27,207 nt of DNA from an uncultured Muribaculaceae bacterium (GTDB lineage Bacteria; Bacteroidota; Bacteroidia; Bacteroidales; Muribaculaceae). Each line of letters begins with the position of its first letter. Position 1 is the stretch's first letter. The notes under the pieces were generated by a model. That model saw nothing but the letters and a program-made list of their open reading frames with translations. It searched no databases and was not told the DNA's origin. Both the position numbers and the translations under genes were made by a program. The stretch covers positions 1 to 27,207 of the forward strand of contig CAJURN010000030.1 in assembly GCA_910589055.1 (NCBI GenBank), given 5' to 3'. This document shows, in pieces, positions 8,440 through 16,621 of this stretch.

Positions 8440-8494
8440 GCAAAGATACGAATAAGTCGAGGGCAAAGCAAAATTTATTTTGCCTTTGCCGAGC
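8440..8494 (-). promoter_or_regulatory. 55-bp repeat, copy 1, carrying the proximal ruvX promoter
   Basis: On the minus strand this repeat contains TTTG (8469-8472), a 20-bp spacer and TATCTTTG (8441-8448), matching the Bacteroidales promoter pattern TTTG-N19-21-TAnnTTTG. The upstream half forms a hairpin (GGCAAAG...CTTTGCC) overlapping the -33 box. The ruvX ATG follows 6 bp after the -7 box, so a transcript from here would be nearly leaderless. Confidence 0.7.
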
Positions 8495-8515
8495 GAGAGT
8501 ATCTAAGCCGATAAG

Positions 8516-8570
8516 GCAAAGATACGAATAAGTCGAGAGCAATGCCAAATTTATTTGCGCATTGCCGAGC
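8516..8570 (-). promoter_or_regulatory. 55-bp repeat, copy 2, carrying a distal ruvX promoter
   Basis: This is a direct copy of 8440-8494 with 48 of 55 positions identical, 21 bp away. It again holds TTTG (8546-8549), 21 bp and TATCTTTG (8517-8524) on the minus strand, and its own hairpin (GCAATG...CATTGC). Differences in the stem are partly compensatory, so the hairpin is kept. It would give a leader of roughly 80 nt for ruvX. Confidence 0.65.
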
Positions 8571-8613
8571 AAAATTTCTCGATGAAAATACGGCGTGTGA
8601 CGGGAATTTCGCT

Positions 8614-8621
8614 TATCTTTG
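8614..8621 (+). promoter_or_regulatory. Promoter -7 box for the histidine-kinase operon
   Basis: TATCTTTG fits TAnnTTTG and lies 20 bp before the kinase start codon. No TTTG stands at the usual -33 spacing, so only the -7 element is supported. Confidence 0.5.
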
Positions 8622-8641
8622 TATGAAATATACCAATATCA

Positions 8642-10753
8642 ATGCTGCTAAGAAAATTTACGTCTGTTATAATTCTTGCGATGGTGCTCGGGGCGCTTGC
8701 CGCCACTGCTCAGCCTCGCAGGGTGATTATCCCCGAAAATCCGTCTGCCGTACGCGACAGTCTGCGCCATGAGCTTGCCCGCGTTGGCTCCGCATCGGAT
8801 TCCATCAGGCTGCTTTACAATATATTTGATCTTACTCCGAGAAAGGATAAGAGTGATATCGCCCGGGAACTGTACCGTCTGGGGCGCCGTACCGGCAATC
8901 TCGACTGTCAGCTCGACATGATGCGGCAGATGGCGAATATCTACGCAAAGAAGGATTCGGCTTTGAGCCTTATAATGGCTGAGGGTCTGAACCTTCCGAA
9001 AACCTCCCTTACCGACGAGACGAACCTTTTTGTGCGCCTTCTGTATTCTTCCAATCAGACGGCGCGTCTTGACAGCACCAAGCTCGAGGAGACTATTAAT
9101 GTCATAATGCGCCAATATTCTTCCGGAGCGCAGTCCGAGCTTGTGGATCAGATTGAGACACTCTATACCCTGTGCGGATGTCTCGCAAGAGAGACACAAG
9201 GCGATATTCTTGAGAAGTATGTCTATAAGCTCGAGGACTTGATTGATGACCTGCCAAAGCACACGGGCTTGCTTCGCAACCTCGTGTACACACGTGCCGC
9301 TTTGGCTTACAGCCGCAGTTGCCATCACCGCAAGGTGCTTGAGTATGACCGTAAACTGCTCAAGATTATTGATTCACTCGAAAACCACTATCTCGACCAG
9401 GGGCGCGTCTACCGCAACTTCTCCAACAACCGCTATATATGCTACCGACGCATGTTGGGTTGCTATCCGGAACTTACTGTCAGGGAGATTGACCGCATCT
9501 ATAACGATATTTTGGAGCTTGCCGTCAAAAATCCGGATATAGCCCATGACATAGAGCAGAACGAACGCGTAAAAATCTACTACCTGATGGGTACGGGACA
9601 ATATGAAGAGGTGATTCCGATATTGAAACGTCAGATTGATTCGCCATATAACGCCGGAGCGAGGGCTTCGCTGATTGAGGCTCTTGTGACAGCCTCGCGC
9701 TATGCCGGCGATGAGAATACCGAACTGTACGCCAACAGCCTGTATAGCCAGGTGCTTCAGGAACGTCTCGACATGAAGGACCGGGAGAAAATCCGCGAGT
9801 TGCAGTTTGTGTACGATCTCAACAGCCTCAGGACAGAAAACGCCCAGCTTGAGCGTGAACGTCAGGAAGCGCATATCCGCATCAATTATATTATCATGGG
9901 ATTGAGCGGAATCATTCTTGTGGCGCTGCTGGTGCTGGTGTTTGTCCTTGCCGGAATGTACCGCAAGAACAAGCGCCTTGCCAAGCACTCGCTTGAGGTC
10001 AACAACGACCTGCGCAAGGAGCGCGACAGCCTGAAGGAAACGCGTGCCGAGCTTATCAAGGCCCGCGACGAGGCCAAATCAGCGGAGAAGCAGAAAACGG
10101 ATTTCATCAACAATATAAGCCACGAAATCCGTACACCGCTCAATTCCATCATGGAATATTCCAGGGTTATTGTCGACTGTATTCCACCCGACAAGAAAAC
10201 TTATCTCGACCGCTTCGCCCGCATTATTGAGCTGAACAGCGAGCTTGTACTTTCGCTTGTGAACGATGTGCTCGATATCTCGGCTCTTGAAAACAACCAT
10301 ATGACGGCCAATATCAAGCCGGTATCGGTCAATCAGTTGTGTATGCTTGCCGTGGAACTCGGCGCCAACCGTGCTCCGGAGGGCGTGAAGATGATATACA
10401 ACCCCGATTCACAGCCTGATTTCGTCCTCAATACCGATGGTCAGAAGGTGTCGCAGGTTCTTATCAATCTCGTTTCCAACGCAATCAAATTCACCGAAAA
10501 GGGTAGTGTCACCCTGGCTTACAGCCGCGATGAGGAAAAGGGCACCGTCACGTTTACCGACACCGGTACGGGCATCCCCAAGGGCGCCGAGGAAATGATT
10601 TTCGAGCGTTTCCGTCAGATTGACCCTCTGACACAGGGATGCGGTCTTGGTCTGCCGATATGCCGTCTTATCGCCCGCCTGCTCAAGGGAACGGTAACCG
10701 TGGATTCCACCTATCGTCGCGGAGCGAGATTTGTGTTCACCATTCCGGCTTAA
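8642..10753 (+). CDS. Sensor histidine kinase with periplasmic TPR-like domain
   Basis: A 703-residue inner-membrane sensor kinase. It opens with a signal peptide (residues 1-23, ending ATAQ). A helical TPR-like periplasmic region of about 385 residues follows, then a coiled-coil stretch, one membrane helix (about 415-440, IIMGLSGIILVALLVLVFVL), a second coiled coil and the kinase core. The phospho-accepting His494 is in NISHEIRTPLNS. The N box is LINLVSNAIKFTEKG near 609, G1 is DTGTGIP near 640, the F box is FERFRQID and G2 is GCGLGLPICRL. There is no receiver or output domain, and no response regulator occurs in the window, so its partner is elsewhere. The stop is 3 bp before the TamL-like gene, implying an operon and an envelope-related signal. 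The signal itself is unknown. Confidence 0.93.
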   Translation: MLLRKFTSVIILAMVLGALAATAQPRRVIIPENPSAVRDSLRHELARVGSASDSIRLLYNIFDLTPRKDKSDIARELYRLGRRTGNLDCQLDMMRQMANIYAKKDSALSLIMAEGLNLPKTSLTDETNLFVRLLYSSNQTARLDSTKLEETINVIMRQYSSGAQSELVDQIETLYTLCGCLARETQGDILEKYVYKLEDLIDDLPKHTGLLRNLVYTRAALAYSRSCHHRKVLEYDRKLLKIIDSLENHYLDQGRVYRNFSNNRYICYRRMLGCYPELTVREIDRIYNDILELAVKNPDIAHDIEQNERVKIYYLMGTGQYEEVIPILKRQIDSPYNAGARASLIEALVTASRYAGDENTELYANSLYSQVLQERLDMKDREKIRELQFVYDLNSLRTENAQLERERQEAHIRINYIIMGLSGIILVALLVLVFVLAGMYRKNKRLAKHSLEVNNDLRKERDSLKETRAELIKARDEAKSAEKQKTDFINNISHEIRTPLNSIMEYSRVIVDCIPPDKKTYLDRFARIIELNSELVLSLVNDVLDISALENNHMTANIKPVSVNQLCMLAVELGANRAPEGVKMIYNPDSQPDFVLNTDGQKVSQVLINLVSNAIKFTEKGSVTLAYSRDEEKGTVTFTDTGTGIPKGAEEMIFERFRQIDPLTQGCGLGLPICRLIARLLKGTVTVDSTYRRGARFVFTIPA

Positions 10754-10756
10754 ACA

Positions 10757-13108
10757 GTGGGAAACCTGCGCAAACGAATCATAACTGTGCTTTGTGCCGT
10801 CGCCGTGTGCGTCGGCATGGCCTTTGTCATGGGTTCGTGCAGCACCACCAAGCATGTGCCCGACGGTAATAAATTGCTCGACAAGGTGAGTATCGAGGTC
10901 AAGGACCGCGACGACATCCGTACCGACGAACTTTACAACTTCCTTCGTCAGACCCCCAACCACAAGGTGCTTGGATTTGCCAAACTTCAGCTGTCGACTT
11001 ACAGCCTTTCGGGCCGTGACAGCACGAAATGGTACAACCGCTGGCTGCGTCGCATAGGCCAGCCGCCTGTAATCTACGATCAGGACCTCACCGACGCTTC
11101 CGCCCGCCAGTTGCGGCAGGCGCTCGTCAACCGTGGATTCATGGACGCATCCATCGTGGCCGATACAATCTCGCGCCCGGGCAGCAAAAAAATGGAAGTC
11201 CGCTACGACATCTATGCCGGCGAGCCTCACATTGTTTCGGGAATCGCTTACGAAATCGCGGACCCTGCGGTTGAGAATATCATGAAGGCCGACAGCGCCG
11301 CGGCGCTCGTCAAGGCCGGCGCACTCTTCGATCGCAACGCCCTCGACAATGAGCGCGGCCGCATTACCTCGCTCCTGCGCGAGCACGGATATTACGGCTT
11401 CACGCGCGAATACATTTCTTTCATAGCCGATACTGTTGCCGGAAGTAAAAACCTGAATCTCACGATGGTTGTGCGTTCGCCCAAGGCTGCCGCGTCGCAT
11501 GACACACAGCCGGATGTGCTCATTCCTCACAGCCGCTACCGCTTCGGCAAGGTGTTTTTTATCCTCGACGATGACAGCAAGCACCAGGCCGCCGACACCG
11601 TGCGGTTCCGAAGCATTTCGGTGATATATGGCTCGGATCATTATCTTAGTCCGTCGATACTTGAGGAAAAGTGCTACATCCAGCCGGGGGCGGATTACAG
11701 CGCCAAGGCCGTCGACAAGACTTACGAGGCGCTCGGAAGAATGAGCATCATCAAGTACATCAACATTGACCTCACACCAGCCGGGGCTCTCGACGGTTTT
11801 GAACTGCTGGATGCCCGGATATATATTTCCCGCAATAAGAAACAGAGCCTTTCGGCCGAACTTGAAGGCACCAACTCCGAGGGCGATCTCGGTTTCGGAG
11901 TTGGGCTTACTTACCAACACCGCAATCTCGCCCACGGCTCACAGTTACTCACGGCCAAGTTCCGTGCCGCCTACGAAAGCCTTTCCGGCCATGTCGACGG
12001 CCTTATCAACGACCGATATTCGGAATATGCAGGCGAGGTTGGTATCACTTTCCCCAAGTTCGAGTGCCCCTTCCTGTCGAAGAGTTTCAAGCAGAAGATT
12101 CTGGCATCCACGGAGTTTGCCGTGTCGTTCAACTATCAGGAACGTCCGGAGTACACGCGCATCATCGCCGGCGCTGCGTGGAAATGGAAGTGGCAGCAGC
12201 AATACCGCGACCTCACGCGCCGCCACACCTACGACCTCGTGGATATAAATTATGTGCGGCTTCCACGCTCCACAATCGACTTTATCGACCAGATAGCGCC
12301 GTCCAATCCTCTGTTGCGTTACAGCTACGAGGATCACTTCATCATGCGCATGGGCTATACTTTCTATCGTTCGAACCGCAGGATTCCCACAGCCAGCACC
12401 AACGCTTTCAGCATCCAGCCCTCGGTGACTACGGTCAGGGCTTCCGCAGAGACAGCGGGCAACCTGCTTTACGGAATATCCTCGATGATAGGGCAGAAGC
12501 GTTCCGACGGCGTCTACAAGATTCTCGACATCCAGTACGCCCAGTATGTCAAGGGTGAGTTCGACTTCACCTATACACGGAATTTCAACTCCCGCAACGC
12601 CATCTCAACGCATGCCGGAGTTGGCATCGCATACCCTTATGGTAACTCGACGATGGTTCCGTTCGAGAAGCGTTTCTACGCAGGCGGAGCAAACAGTGTC
12701 CGCGGCTGGGGCGTTCGTACGCTCGGCCCCGGTTCCTACGACAGCCATAATTCTGTGACCGACTTCATCAACCAGTGCGGCGACATCCGTCTCGACCTCA
12801 GCGTAGAGTACCGTGCCAAGCTGTTCTGGGTGTTCGAGGGTGCCCTGTTTATCGACGCCGGAAATATCTGGACCATCAAGAAATATGAAACCCAGCCAGG
12901 CGGTGAATTCCGTTTCGACAAGTTCTACAAGCAGATTGCCGCGGCCTACGGTGTGGGTCTGCGCATGGACTTCACATACTTCCTGTTGCGTCTCGACCTC
13001 GGTTTCAAGGCCTATAATCCTGCGATGAACCAGGAGCGTTGGCCGCTTGTTCATCCTAAATGGTCGCGGGATGCGAATTTCCACTTCTCCGTAGGCTATC
13101 CGTTCTAA
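10757..13108 (+). CDS. TamL-like BamA/TamA-family outer-membrane lipoprotein
   Basis: A 783-residue Omp85-superfamily protein. The N-terminus is lipoprotein-like, with Cys28 in VMGSC followed by STTKHVPDGNKLL, the pattern of the Bacteroidetes TamA variant called TamL. The GTG at 10757 is taken as the start because the downstream ATGs (10817, 10829) would remove the signal peptide core. POTRA-like repeats fill about residues 30-350, for example QLRQALVNRGFMDASI and ITSLLREHGYYGF. The C-terminal half is a 16-strand-type barrel with GGANSVRGWG near 644, the conserved VRG motif of loop 6, and a terminal aromatic (GYPF). It probably helps insert or export outer-membrane proteins. It is tightly linked to the upstream kinase (3 bp) and the downstream phosphatase (20 bp). 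No TamB partner is in view. BamA-like rather than TamL function cannot be fully excluded. Confidence 0.87.
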   Translation: MGNLRKRIITVLCAVAVCVGMAFVMGSCSTTKHVPDGNKLLDKVSIEVKDRDDIRTDELYNFLRQTPNHKVLGFAKLQLSTYSLSGRDSTKWYNRWLRRIGQPPVIYDQDLTDASARQLRQALVNRGFMDASIVADTISRPGSKKMEVRYDIYAGEPHIVSGIAYEIADPAVENIMKADSAAALVKAGALFDRNALDNERGRITSLLREHGYYGFTREYISFIADTVAGSKNLNLTMVVRSPKAAASHDTQPDVLIPHSRYRFGKVFFILDDDSKHQAADTVRFRSISVIYGSDHYLSPSILEEKCYIQPGADYSAKAVDKTYEALGRMSIIKYINIDLTPAGALDGFELLDARIYISRNKKQSLSAELEGTNSEGDLGFGVGLTYQHRNLAHGSQLLTAKFRAAYESLSGHVDGLINDRYSEYAGEVGITFPKFECPFLSKSFKQKILASTEFAVSFNYQERPEYTRIIAGAAWKWKWQQQYRDLTRRHTYDLVDINYVRLPRSTIDFIDQIAPSNPLLRYSYEDHFIMRMGYTFYRSNRRIPTASTNAFSIQPSVTTVRASAETAGNLLYGISSMIGQKRSDGVYKILDIQYAQYVKGEFDFTYTRNFNSRNAISTHAGVGIAYPYGNSTMVPFEKRFYAGGANSVRGWGVRTLGPGSYDSHNSVTDFINQCGDIRLDLSVEYRAKLFWVFEGALFIDAGNIWTIKKYETQPGGEFRFDKFYKQIAAAYGVGLRMDFTYFLLRLDLGFKAYNPAMNQERWPLVHPKWSRDANFHFSVGYPF

Positions 13109-13128
13109 TACTCTCCTACTTATCGTTT

Positions 13129-13788
13129 ATGAAATCATACGTAATCTTTGACCTCGACGGCACACTGCTCAACACCATTGACGACCTTGCCGCAGCTACA
13201 AACCATGCCCTGACAACCCTCGGATTCCCTCGCCACGGACTGTGGGTGTATCCCAAGATGGTGGGCAACGGTGTGAGCAAGCTGCTGGAGCGTGCCCTGC
13301 CTCAGGAGGCGCGCGATGAGAAGACCCTCAACGCTATGCGCGAGGCTTTTACCGAATATTACGACGAGCATTGTTGCGACGCCACGAAGCCTTATCCGGG
13401 AATCGAGGACCTTATAAAGGATCTCGGTGAGCGTGGAATCAATCTTGCCGTCACGTCCAACAAGTATCAGAGTGCCGTCACCAAGCTGATAACGCATTAT
13501 TTCCCCGGTGCTAATTTCAAGGCTGTTCTCGGCCACGAGCCTGACATGCCCACCAAACCCGACCCTTCGATTGTGTTCAAGGCGCTTTCTATGTGTCCCA
13601 CGCCAAAGGCCGAATGTCTGTATGTGGGCGATTCTGCGGTGGATATGGAAACGGCGCGCCGCGCCTGCATCGAGTCGGTGGGAGTGTCGTGGGGTTTCCG
13701 CACCATCCTTGAACTGAAGGAGGCTTACGCCAATCACATCGTCTCCATGCCTTCCCAGATTTACGATCTGGCGATTTCCGAGAGGTAG
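13129..13788 (+). CDS. gph: HAD hydrolase, phosphoglycolate-phosphatase-like
   Basis: A 219-residue cytoplasmic HAD phosphatase. The start at 13129 gives MKSYVIFDLDGTLLNT, with nucleophile Asp8 and acid/base Asp10; the frame is open further upstream but only over the end of the TamL-like gene. Other motifs are VTSNKYQ (motif II Thr/Ser), Lys in PTKPDPSIVFK (motif III) and VGDSAVDMETA (motif IV). The helical cap between motifs I and II fits the Gph/PGMB-type C1 cap. The substrate may be 2-phosphoglycolate, but related HAD enzymes act on other sugar phosphates, so the gene name is tentative. It lies 20 bp after the TamL-like gene, and its last 28 bp overlap the 3' end of the convergent phosphatase gene. 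Confidence 0.85.
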   Translation: MKSYVIFDLDGTLLNTIDDLAAATNHALTTLGFPRHGLWVYPKMVGNGVSKLLERALPQEARDEKTLNAMREAFTEYYDEHCCDATKPYPGIEDLIKDLGERGINLAVTSNKYQSAVTKLITHYFPGANFKAVLGHEPDMPTKPDPSIVFKALSMCPTPKAECLYVGDSAVDMETARRACIESVGVSWGFRTILELKEAYANHIVSMPSQIYDLAISER

Positions 13789-15035
13789 CCTCTCAGCGCG
13801 GGCCAGGGATAGAAGGGGAACATGTCGGTGTCGACCGGTAAGGATATTTCGCGCTCGTTGAGCATTATCTTGGCGATAATTTCTCCGGCGTCGTTGCGGA
13901 AGAACACAATCTGGAGGTTGGATGCCATGGGCGAAATCTTGAAGTCGGCCCAGGATTCGGCCAGTCGTTCGGGAGCGGTTTCGTCGGAGTAGCATCCGTC
14001 GAGCTTCAACAAGGCTGTCAGAGGAATGATGTTTCCGTCGTGGCCGAAGCGCAGGGTGGCTCCGTGGCCGCCTTCCTTGGCTATGCAGGCGTCGGCGCAG
14101 GCAATTATGTCGCGCACGAGGTTGGATGCGTTTTTCACGAAATGTCCCTCGGCGGGAGCGTACGACGAGTTGCACGAGAAGAAATTGAAGTTGAACACTT
14201 GCCACAGGTCATACAGTTCTTCGGGTGTGAGCACGTCCATGAATGAGACCTGTGTCTCCATGTTCTGCATATCGACGGCCACCCAGTAGAATTGCCACAT
14301 CAGCTCTTTCGGGTCGATCCACGTTGCAACATATTCGGGGTCGCTGAACAGCGATGCCACAAGACGTTCGGGACGGGTCTGCTCCTGTCGGAAGCGCTTC
14401 CATGTCTGATACCACGGGCCGTCGTGTGAGCTGAACGGACCCGATTCGGGAGAATGGTAATTTAGAAAATCCATGTTGCGCTGTCCCGATTCTCGAGGAA
14501 TCTCCAACGAAGGATTCTGCTCTTTAAGTCCCTCAATAAAGGCAAACATTGAATGTGCGCAACGCATCACGGTAGTTGACGACGCATACATATCGGCTCC
14601 CGGAGCGAACACTTCGGGAAATGCCTTGTACATGCGGGTGGCTATTGCGCGGTGCTGTCGGGCGCCGAGCGGGCTGAGTTCACCGCCGCGACCGCGAGCC
14701 TCAAGCCATATTGAGTCAAGGCGTGCCATGACGTCAAGGCCGAAGGGTGTCAGCGCATTGTGCTCGGCGGCGTGGTGCATGCGGGCGATAAGGTCGGAAT
14801 AGTCGCGGTCGCTGATGAGATAGCGCGAACCGTGGCGTCCGTAGTGGCTGATGTAGAAAGGCTTGAATCCCTCGGGCGCCGGAGTGTTAAGACTTTCCGA
14901 TACGGGGTATGCGTAGTAGACACCGCCGGCCTTTTCCGGGGTGGCTTTGATTTCTTCTAAAGTAGCGCCGGCTTCCATCCCGAAAACCGAACATGCGGCT
15001 ATGGCGGCCGCTAAAAAGATGCGTGATATTTTCAT
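13761..15035 (-). CDS. Secreted histidine acid phosphatase (branch 2)
   Basis: A 424-residue exported phosphatase with a signal peptide (MKISRIFLAAAIAACSVFG). It has the branch-2 histidine phosphatase signature YGRHGSR, where His68 would be phosphorylated, and the C-terminal GHDGNIIPL, where Asp333 is the expected proton donor. The HD pair groups it with AppA-type acid phosphatases and phytases rather than MINPP enzymes, which carry HAE. It probably releases phosphate from phosphomonoesters, perhaps inositol phosphates, in the periplasm or outside the cell; the substrate is not shown by sequence. It is transcribed divergently from purB across an 80-bp gap and converges on the HAD gene with a 28-bp overlap. 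Confidence 0.88.
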   Translation of the reverse strand: MKISRIFLAAAIAACSVFGMEAGATLEEIKATPEKAGGVYYAYPVSESLNTPAPEGFKPFYISHYGRHGSRYLISDRDYSDLIARMHHAAEHNALTPFGLDVMARLDSIWLEARGRGGELSPLGARQHRAIATRMYKAFPEVFAPGADMYASSTTVMRCAHSMFAFIEGLKEQNPSLEIPRESGQRNMDFLNYHSPESGPFSSHDGPWYQTWKRFRQEQTRPERLVASLFSDPEYVATWIDPKELMWQFYWVAVDMQNMETQVSFMDVLTPEELYDLWQVFNFNFFSCNSSYAPAEGHFVKNASNLVRDIIACADACIAKEGGHGATLRFGHDGNIIPLTALLKLDGCYSDETAPERLAESWADFKISPMASNLQIVFFRNDAGEIIAKIMLNEREISLPVDTDMFPFYPWPALRGYLSEIARS

Positions 15036-15069
15036 GCCCTAAAATTAGAAAAAATTTTTTACTTATCCT

Positions 15070-15077
15070 TATCTTTG
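15070..15077 (+). promoter_or_regulatory. Promoter -7 box for purB
   Basis: TATCTTTG lies 38 bp before the purB ATG and matches TAnnTTTG. The -33 position is A/T-rich without TTTG. The same 80-bp gap must also serve the divergent phosphatase gene, for which I see no convincing box. Confidence 0.55.
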
Positions 15078-15115
15078 CAGTCGGAAACAATATTCACCCC
15101 CAATAGTCTACATTG

Positions 15116-16474
15116 ATGGAACTTACTACCTTGACAGCGATTTCTCCCGTGGACGGTCGTTACCGCGGAAAATGCGCATCATTAGCCAATTATTTTTCGG
15201 AATACGCTCTTATACGCTACCGCGTGAAAGTGGAAGTGGAGTATTTTATCGCCCTTCATGAGCTTGGTTTGCCTCAGCTCGCAGGCCTTCCCGAAGGTAT
15301 CGAACGCGAATTGCGCGCGATTTACTCTCCCGAGAATTTCACCGTGCGCGAGGCTCAGCGCATCAAGGACATCGAATCGGTGACAAACCACGATGTCAAG
15401 GCTGTGGAATATTTCCTGAAGGAAGAATTCTCACGCCTCGGAATCGAAAAGTATAAGGAATTCATCCATTTCGGCCTTACCTCGCAGGACATCAACAACA
15501 CTTCCGTGCCGATGAGCATCAAGGATGCCATTACCGAAGTGTATCGCCCGGCAATCGTCCGTCTGGCCGACACCCTCGAGCAGATGGCTCACTCGTGGGG
15601 CAAACTTCCAATGCTTGCCAAGACTCACGGACAGCCCGCGTCGCCCACTACGCTCGGCAAGGAAATAATGGTGTTTGTTTACCGTCTGCGTACCCAGCTT
15701 GAAGCGATGGACAAGGTCGTGATAAGCGGTAAGTTCGGTGGTGCCACCGGCAATTTCAACGCTCACCGCACTGCGTTCCCCACGGTTGACTGGCGAAAAT
15801 TCGGTGCCGACTTCCTCCGCGACCGTCTCGGAATCGAACGCGAGGAGTACACCACTCAGATTTCCAACTACGACAACCTCGCCGCGCTCTTCGACGCCAT
15901 GCGCCGAATAAACACCGTGATTCTTGACCTCGACCGCGACATGTGGCTCTATATCTCCATGGAGTACTTCAAGCAGCGCATCAAGGCCGGAGAAGTCGGT
16001 TCGTCGGCAATGCCGCACAAGGTCAACCCCATCGACTTTGAAAATTCCGAAGGCAACGTAGGCATCGCCAACGCAATCCTCGGTCACCTCGCCACGAAGC
16101 TGCCCGTATCGCGTCTGCAGCGCGACCTCACCGACTCGACCGTGCTCCGCAACGTAGGCGTACCCATGGCTCACGGCCTTATCGCCATCGAATCCACCCT
16201 CAAGGGCCTCGGCAAACTGCTTCTCAACGAAGACGCAATCCGTCGCGACCTCGATGCCATGTGGAACGTCGTGGCTGAAGGAATCCAGACCATACTTCGC
16301 CGCGAAGGCTATCCCAACCCCTACGAGACCCTGAAGGCTCTCACCCGAACAAACTCCGCAGTGACCGCCGAAAGTATCTCAGCCTTCATCGACACCCTCG
16401 AAGTCTCCGACTCCGTCAAGGCCGAACTCCGCGCCCTCTCCCCCGCCACCTACGTAGGCTACGGCGTGGAATAG
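15116..16474 (+). CDS. purB: Adenylosuccinate lyase
   Basis: A 452-residue cytoplasmic enzyme that removes fumarate from SAICAR and adenylosuccinate in purine synthesis. It has the fumarase/aspartase signature GSSAMPHKVNPIDFENSEGN with the catalytic Ser at 296/297, and KTHGQPASPTTLGKE with His171, the same number as the E. coli catalytic His. Length and N-terminus (MELTTLTAISPVDGRY) fit the E. coli-type subgroup. The ATG at 15116 is preferred to a TTG three bases earlier. Its last 17 codons and terminator occur again at 19203-19373. The gene itself is intact. Confidence 0.98.
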   Translation: MELTTLTAISPVDGRYRGKCASLANYFSEYALIRYRVKVEVEYFIALHELGLPQLAGLPEGIERELRAIYSPENFTVREAQRIKDIESVTNHDVKAVEYFLKEEFSRLGIEKYKEFIHFGLTSQDINNTSVPMSIKDAITEVYRPAIVRLADTLEQMAHSWGKLPMLAKTHGQPASPTTLGKEIMVFVYRLRTQLEAMDKVVISGKFGGATGNFNAHRTAFPTVDWRKFGADFLRDRLGIEREEYTTQISNYDNLAALFDAMRRINTVILDLDRDMWLYISMEYFKQRIKAGEVGSSAMPHKVNPIDFENSEGNVGIANAILGHLATKLPVSRLQRDLTDSTVLRNVGVPMAHGLIAIESTLKGLGKLLLNEDAIRRDLDAMWNVVAEGIQTILRREGYPNPYETLKALTRTNSAVTAESISAFIDTLEVSDSVKAELRALSPATYVGYGVE

Positions 16475-16593
16475 TCCGGATGGCGGATAATCCTGAGTCT
16501 AAGCCCCCATTAGCGGCAATAATAATATAGCCAAGGGCTGCGAACTCCATCTGTGATTCGCAGCCCTTGGCTTTTAGTTTTTTAGAAACATCC
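16424..16593. repeat. Duplicated segment, copy A (intact purB 3' end plus terminator)
   Basis: This segment is repeated at 19203-19373 in the same orientation. The first 79 bp (17 purB codons including the stop, plus 28 bp) are identical. A variable ~18-bp stretch follows, then the terminator hairpin, whose stem and tail are identical while the loop differs. Confidence 0.9.
16530..16587 (+). terminator. purB terminator
   Basis: A perfect 15-bp stem (GCCAAGGGCTGCGAA at 16530-16544 with its complement at 16557-16571) is followed by TTTTAGTTTTTT. It is a strong rho-independent terminator on the plus strand, between the convergent purB and FN3-like genes. Confidence 0.88.
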
Positions 16594-16621
16594 CGAAATG
16601 GGTGTCCCGTGGGGCAAGATG

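Noticed and set aside
10409..11935. Long open frame on the minus strand opposite the kinase and TamL-like genes
   Set aside because: It is fully antisense to two genes with clear domains, lacks recognisable motifs and reflects GC-rich codon structure.
13135..14205. 356-codon minus-strand frame across the HAD gene and phosphatase
   Set aside because: It overlaps two real genes in other frames and its Arg/His-rich translation is not protein-like.
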